DNA of 64,000 bases. Origin: Pseudoxanthomonas sp. z9 (GTDB lineage Bacteria > Pseudomonadota > Gammaproteobacteria > Xanthomonadales > Xanthomonadaceae). Every line of letters begins with the position of its first letter. Position 1 is the first letter of the stretch. Positions 60,083-64,000 of the stretch are shown one piece after another. The translations under genes were made by a program, and so were the position numbers. The stretch lies in the NCBI RefSeq assembly GCF_006542425.1, contig NZ_VFID01000011.1, positions 1 to 64,000 of the forward strand, read 5' to 3'. Under the pieces are notes generated by a model, which saw only the letters and a list, made by a program, of their open reading frames with translations, ran no database searches and had not been told where the DNA came from.

Positions 60083-62062
60083 CTACCCGTCCAGCAGCGC
60101 CTGAATCGCCGCCAGCCCCGCGCTCGCACGCTCCTTCTTGCGCTCGGCATCGGCCACCGGATCCGCGCCGTCGCGTTGCAGTTCGGCGGCGGGCAGTTCG
60201 TCCAGGAAGCGGCTCGGCATCAGCCGGATGCGTTCGCCGAAGCGGCGGGTCTCGCGGCTGTGGCTCAGCCACAGCGCCTGTTTGGCGCGGGTGATGCCCA
60301 CGTACATCAGGCGGCGTTCCTCGGCCAGGTTGCCTTCTTCCACGCTGATCTCGTGCGGCAGGGTGCCGTCCTCGCAGCCGACGATGAAGACGTAGCGGAA
60401 CTCCAGGCCCTTGGCCGCGTGCAGGCTCATCAGCCGCACCTGGTTGCCGCCGTCGTCCTTGTCGTTGCGCGACAGCAGCGCCAGCTGCGCGGCCAGATCG
60501 CCGACGTTGCCGCCGCGCGGCCCGCCGTCGAACCAGTCCGCCAGCTCGTCCAGGTTGGCGCGCCGGCGTTCGAAGCCGGCCTGATCCTTGCTCTGCGCGC
60601 GCAGATCGGCCAGCAGGCCGGAGCGCTCGATCAGCCGCAGTAGCAGATCCTTGGCCGACAGCGTCTTGGTGTGATCGCGCAGATCCCGGATCACGTCGTT
60701 GAACGCGCTCAGGCCGTTGGCCGCGCGCGCCGGCAACGCCTTCAGCACGGTCATCGACTCGGCCGCACGCGACATCGGCATGCTCGCGTGCTGGGCCATC
60801 TCCGCCAGCTTGGCCAGCGAGGTGGTGCCCACTTCACGCTTGGGCGACTGCACCGCGCGCAGGAACGCGGTGTCGTCATCCGGATTGGCGACCAACCGCA
60901 GCCACGACAGCGCGTCCTTCACTTCCTGGCGCTCCAGGAACGCGGTACCGCCGGTCAGGTGGTAGGGCACGCGCAGCAATTGCAGCGCCTTTTCCAGCAC
61001 GCGCGACTGGTGGTTGCCGCGGAACAGGATGCAGAAATCGCTCCACGGCGCTTCGCGGGCCGTGTGCAGGAACGAAATCTCCGCGGCCACCTTCTCCGCT
61101 TCGTGCTCGCTGTCGCGGCACTCCCACACCCGGATGCGTTCGCCGTCGGGCTGGTCGCTCCACAACTTCTTCAGGTGTTCGTGCGGGTTGTTGGCGATCA
61201 GCGTGTTGGCCGCGCGCAGCACCCGGTTGGAGCAGCGGTAGTTCTGCTCCAGCTTGATGATCTCCAGCTTGGGATAGTCCTTGGCCATCTCCAGCAGATT
61301 GTCCGGATTGGCGCCACGCCAGGCGTAGATGCTCTGGTCGTCGTCACCCACGCAGGTGAAATCGCCGCGCGGGCCGGCCAGCTGCTTCAGCAGGCGGTAC
61401 TGGGCGTCGTTGGTGTCCTGGCACTCGTCCACCAGCAGGTAGCCGATGCGCTCGCGCCAGGCCTTGGCGATCTCCTCGTTGCCTTCCAGGATCTGCACCG
61501 GCAGGCGGATCAGATCGTCGAAGTCCACCGCGTTGAAGGTCGACAGGCGCGCCTGGTAGCGCGCGTACAGGCTGGCCGCCTCCTGCTCGCGCGCACTGCG
61601 CGCGGCCGCCATCGCCTCCTCGGGCGACAGGCCGGCGTTCTTGGCGCGCGAGACCAGGTTCCTGGCCGCGTCGATGGCGTCGGGCTTGGCGCCGGTCATC
61701 AGATCCTTGATCTGCGCGGCCGCGTCGTCGGCGTCGAAGATCGAGAAGCCGCGCTTCAGGCCGGCCGCCGCGTGCTCGATCTGCAGGAACTTCAACCCCA
61801 GCGCGTGGAACGTGCACACGGTCAGGCCGTCGGTCACGTCGCTCTTGAGCCGCTTGCCCAGGCGCTCGCGCATTTCCTTGGCGGACTTGTTGGTGAAGGT
61901 GATCGCGGCGATGCGCTTGGCCGGCATCCGGCCCGAGGTGATCAGGTGCGCGATCTTCTCGATGATCACGCGCGTCTTGCCGCTGCCGGCGCCGGCGAGC
62001 ACCAGCAGCGGTCCGTGCACGTGCTGGACCGCGGCGCGTTGGGGAGGGTTGAGGCCTTGCAT
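60083..62062 (-). CDS. rep: ATP-dependent DNA helicase Rep
   Basis: 659-residue superfamily 1A helicase that clears proteins from DNA ahead of replication forks. Motif I GAGSGKT (23-30), Ia ITFTNKSAKEMRERL, II LLVDECQDTND, III VGDDDQSIYAWRGA, IV LEQNYRC and the C-terminal motifs VRLMSLHAAKGLEFRYVFIV and RLMYVGITRAKQALWLSHS are present in order. Length fits Rep (about 673 in E. coli). Only 288 bp separate it from the divergent minor-pilin cluster. Confidence 0.95.
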   Translation of the reverse strand: MQGLNPPQRAAVQHVHGPLLVLAGAGSGKTRVIIEKIAHLITSGRMPAKRIAAITFTNKSAKEMRERLGKRLKSDVTDGLTVCTFHALGLKFLQIEHAAAGLKRGFSIFDADDAAAQIKDLMTGAKPDAIDAARNLVSRAKNAGLSPEEAMAAARSAREQEAASLYARYQARLSTFNAVDFDDLIRLPVQILEGNEEIAKAWRERIGYLLVDECQDTNDAQYRLLKQLAGPRGDFTCVGDDDQSIYAWRGANPDNLLEMAKDYPKLEIIKLEQNYRCSNRVLRAANTLIANNPHEHLKKLWSDQPDGERIRVWECRDSEHEAEKVAAEISFLHTAREAPWSDFCILFRGNHQSRVLEKALQLLRVPYHLTGGTAFLERQEVKDALSWLRLVANPDDDTAFLRAVQSPKREVGTTSLAKLAEMAQHASMPMSRAAESMTVLKALPARAANGLSAFNDVIRDLRDHTKTLSAKDLLLRLIERSGLLADLRAQSKDQAGFERRRANLDELADWFDGGPRGGNVGDLAAQLALLSRNDKDDGGNQVRLMSLHAAKGLEFRYVFIVGCEDGTLPHEISVEEGNLAEERRLMYVGITRAKQALWLSHSRETRRFGERIRLMPSRFLDELPAAELQRDGADPVADAERKKERASAGLAAIQALLDG

Positions 62063-62350
62063 GGGGGCGCTATTGTAGGGCCAAGGCCGCCTCGCATCGG
62101 GGTCCGGAACGGCTCGAAACAGAAAATTTTCACATTGACATCCGGTCCCGCATCGGCGGGGCAACGGCGGTCGCACCACGCCCGTTCCGCCGCCGCCCAT
62201 TAGACCGTCATCCCGGTTCGCGCGCTTTCGGACGATTCCGATGGGCTCGCACCGACCGCCGTGGTCTCCTCCCATTGTCATGTGACGCACTCTTGTTCGT
62301 ATCCGGGGATCGCGCCGTGACGGCTCGAATCGATACCACGGAGTCAACGG

Positions 62351-62917
62351 ATGCACCGGCCCACACGGCATGGCGCACGCAAGTGCGCGGGAGGCTTCAG
62401 CCTCATCGAACTGATGATGACGACCGCATTGCTCGCCCTCCTCGGCGCGATGGCGATGCCGTCGCTTGAAAACCTGGTCAACGGCAATCGCCTGGCGAAC
62501 GCCAGCAACGAGATGCTCGCCTTCCTGAATGCGGCGCGCCTGGAAGCCGTCACCCATCACACGCGGGTGGACCTCTGCCGCAGTGCCGATGGCGAGCACT
62601 GTTCGGCTGACGCGCCGTCTCCGGCCGGCTGGATGGCCTATCGACCGGAGGGCGACGGGATCGAGGTCGTGGCCGCGATCCGGATGGATGGCCGTGTCGT
62701 CCTGCAACTCAATCAGGCCGCGACGGGCTGGACGGGATACGACGCCGACGGCCGGATGCGGACCCGCCCGCAGTTCCTGTCTTCCGGCCGCATGCGCCTG
62801 TGCATGCCGACGACGCGCCCGCGCGACAACATCCGCGACGTGACGATCCGCGCCAGTGGCCGGGTCGAAGTGACGACCTCCAGCGGCAACGGCGAATGCC
62901 CGTCACCGGCGGACTGA
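62351..62917 (+). CDS. Type IV minor pilin FimT/GspH-like
   Basis: 188 residues with a class III prepilin leader cut after Gly15 (FSLIELMMTTALLALLGAMA; Glu5 of the mature part is Glu20) and a GspH/FimT domain with four cysteines (DLCRSADGEHC, RLCMPT, ECPSP). It is an initiating or priming minor pilin of type IV pili. First gene of the pilus cluster; 62063-62350 upstream contains TTGACA (62135-62140) without a good -10. Confidence 0.88.
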   Translation: MHRPTRHGARKCAGGFSLIELMMTTALLALLGAMAMPSLENLVNGNRLANASNEMLAFLNAARLEAVTHHTRVDLCRSADGEHCSADAPSPAGWMAYRPEGDGIEVVAAIRMDGRVVLQLNQAATGWTGYDADGRMRTRPQFLSSGRMRLCMPTTRPRDNIRDVTIRASGRVEVTTSSGNGECPSPAD

Positions 62918-63201
62918 CGGGACGAAGATCCAGCCAACGAAGCCCGGGCCTGCGCATGCGCACCGCGACGGGTCACGCGACCGACGCCCTCCTGCGTCCC
63001 GGCAACGCTGAAACTGCCGGCAACGCATCGTCCACCGCGTGACCATCGCCGCGTTTGCGCGCCTTTCGGAATCCTCCGATGGCCCTCCCATCGCGTTGGC
63101 GATTCCATTCCCGGTCCGTGGGTGCGTGCCGGGAAGGTTCAAGGCATGGCGCCTGATGCAGGGGAATCGTTCCCGTGAGGGGCTACACGGTGGAGAGCGC
63201 A

Positions 63202-63813
63202 ATGGCTTTGAAGCGACGGAGTGGCGTGTGTCCCGATGTGGCGCGCAACGCGGCGGGCTTCACGCTGATCGAACTGGCGGTGACCGTCGCGGTGCTGGCG
63301 GTCCTGCTCGCGATCGCGCTCCCGTCCTTCGAGACCCTGAGCAACCAGAACCGCCTGGGCGCGGCCAGCAACCAGGTGATCGCCACCTTGCAGACCGCCC
63401 GCGTCGAGGCCATCCGCCAGAACCGGAAGGTGATGATCTGCGATTCCGCCGACGGCGCCCAATGCCGATGCTGCGAGCGCAGATGGCGTGGCTTGTTGCT
63501 CGCCCAACCCGAGGGGGAAAGCGGCAGTCGATCGTTGGCGTTCACGCCATTCAACGCGCCCGTCGAATTCATGCCCGGGGCGGCTTTCAACAAGACCAGC
63601 TGGAACCTCAGGGTCGCCTACCGCGCGGATGGCCGGCCGGCGAGCGGATCCGCGCCGTCGTTGCCCAGCCCGATTACGCTGCGGGTCTGCATTCCCACCT
63701 CCCGGCCCGCCAACAACATCCGCGACGTGGTGCTGCATCCCAGCGGACGCGTGGACGTGAAGGATGCCAACGGCGGCGGTGCTTGTCCTTTCCCCGACAC
63801 GACGCCGGGTTGA
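63202..63813 (+). CDS. Type IV minor pilin FimT/GspH-like, second copy
   Basis: 203 residues, prepilin cleavage after Gly19 (FTLIELAVTVAVLAVLLAI), mature Glu5 at 24, and a GspH domain (NQVIATLQTARVEAIRQNRK, VMICDSADGAQC). Its C-terminal RVCIPTSRPANNIRDVVL is very similar to RLCMPTTRPRDNIRDVTI of the preceding gene, so the two are tandem duplicates. GGAGAG lies before ATG 63202; the ATG at 63175 is weaker. 62918-63201 holds no gene. Confidence 0.87.
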   Translation: MALKRRSGVCPDVARNAAGFTLIELAVTVAVLAVLLAIALPSFETLSNQNRLGAASNQVIATLQTARVEAIRQNRKVMICDSADGAQCRCCERRWRGLLLAQPEGESGSRSLAFTPFNAPVEFMPGAAFNKTSWNLRVAYRADGRPASGSAPSLPSPITLRVCIPTSRPANNIRDVVLHPSGRVDVKDANGGGACPFPDTTPG

Positions 63814-63820
63814 GGTGCGC

Positions 63821-64000
63821 ATGAGGGTCCATCAACGCAAGCACGCGGAAACGCGCCCGCCCGCGCGCCACAAGACGACAGGCGCCGGATTGCTTGAAGT
63901 GCTGGTCGCGGTGCTGGTGCTCGGCATCGGCCTGCTCGGCGTGGCCGCCACCCAGAGCGTGGCGCTGAAGGCCAACCAGGTATCGGCGATGCGCTCCCAG
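63821..64000 (+). CDS. pilV: Type IV minor pilin PilV (partial)
   Basis: The first 60 residues of a PilV-type minor pilin, cut by the right edge. Prepilin leader ends at Gly21 and the mature part starts AGLLEVLVAVLVLGIGLLGV (Glu5 kept), followed by AATQSVALKANQVSAMRSQ, a PilV-specific pattern. Begins 7 bp after the FimT-like stop, as in the fimT-pilV-pilW-pilX-pilY1-pilE clusters; the rest should follow to the right. Confidence 0.85.
   Translation, partial: MRVHQRKHAETRPPARHKTTGAGLLEVLVAVLVLGIGLLGVAATQSVALKANQVSAMRSQ

Overview
The window reads as a contiguous piece of chromosome from a GC-rich gammaproteobacterium, most likely a Xanthomonadales/Lysobacteraceae member (Lysobacter, Luteimonas or Pseudoxanthomonas type). 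This is inferred from gene content (Pat-type acetyltransferase, AceK, long PlsB, RdgC, Rep, TatABC, FimT/PilV), from the general style of the proteins, and from the intergenic repeats. No rRNA, tRNA, CRISPR array, phage or insertion sequence was recognised. Almost all sequence is coding; the longer gaps hold regulatory leaders or repeats.

Layout: 1-1.1 kb NatAB-type ABC exporter (permease cut by the left edge); 1.2-9.4 kb S33 peptidase lipoprotein, ferredoxin/flavodoxin reductase, a second ABC exporter, PanE-like reductase, a lipoprotein, a CadC-like TPR regulator and a small secreted protein; 9.4-14.8 kb TatD, HrpB, a small membrane protein, an RluE-like pseudouridine synthase and an exported methyltransferase-like protein; 15.0-16.2 kb an unusual trio made of two degenerate type II dehydroquinase-like proteins and a 74-residue protein; 16.2-23.7 kb carbon-flux control (Pat, AceK, a LysR regulator and, after a repeat block, isocitrate dehydrogenase with its phosphorylatable serine); 24-32 kb lipoprotein, LysM protein, QueF, chagasin-type inhibitor, M20 hydrolase, TSUP transporter, divergent aldo-keto reductase/LysR pair, PurU and a MarR regulator; 32-41.8 kb secreted S33 hydrolase, metE with a cobalamin riboswitch, thioesterase, and class Ia ribonucleotide reductase nrdA-nrdB with a second cobalamin riboswitch; 41.9-48.6 kb lipoprotein, tatC-tatB-tatA, SYLF protein, hemH with a hydrolase, lipoprotein and YgjP-like metallopeptidase; 49-62 kb RdgC, TtcA, YdcH-like protein, FeeM-like acyltransferase, PlsB, lipoprotein, PyrF with e(P4)-type phosphatase, YceH, DinB-like protein and Rep helicase; 62.3-64 kb the start of a type IV minor pilin cluster (two FimT/GspH proteins, then PilV, cut by the right edge).

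The most notable features are: (i) two cobalamin riboswitches 8 kb apart, each with a convincing sigma70-type promoter and each in front of a B12-independent enzyme (MetE; class Ia RNR), with possible NrdR boxes at the nrdA promoter; (ii) the tandem AroQ-fold proteins that have lost most of the dehydroquinase active site but keep a Glu-x-His motif; (iii) a 73-bp tandem repeat array between nrdA and nrdB; (iv) a dispersed MITE-like repeat family at five loci, one copy having an 18-bp perfect terminal inverted repeat and another having been absorbed into the end of a coding sequence; (v) three palindromic candidate operators in front of LysR or MarR regulator genes. Starts were chosen by family alignment from memory and by visible Shine-Dalgarno sequences; all functional calls rest on motifs visible in the sequence, not on database searches.
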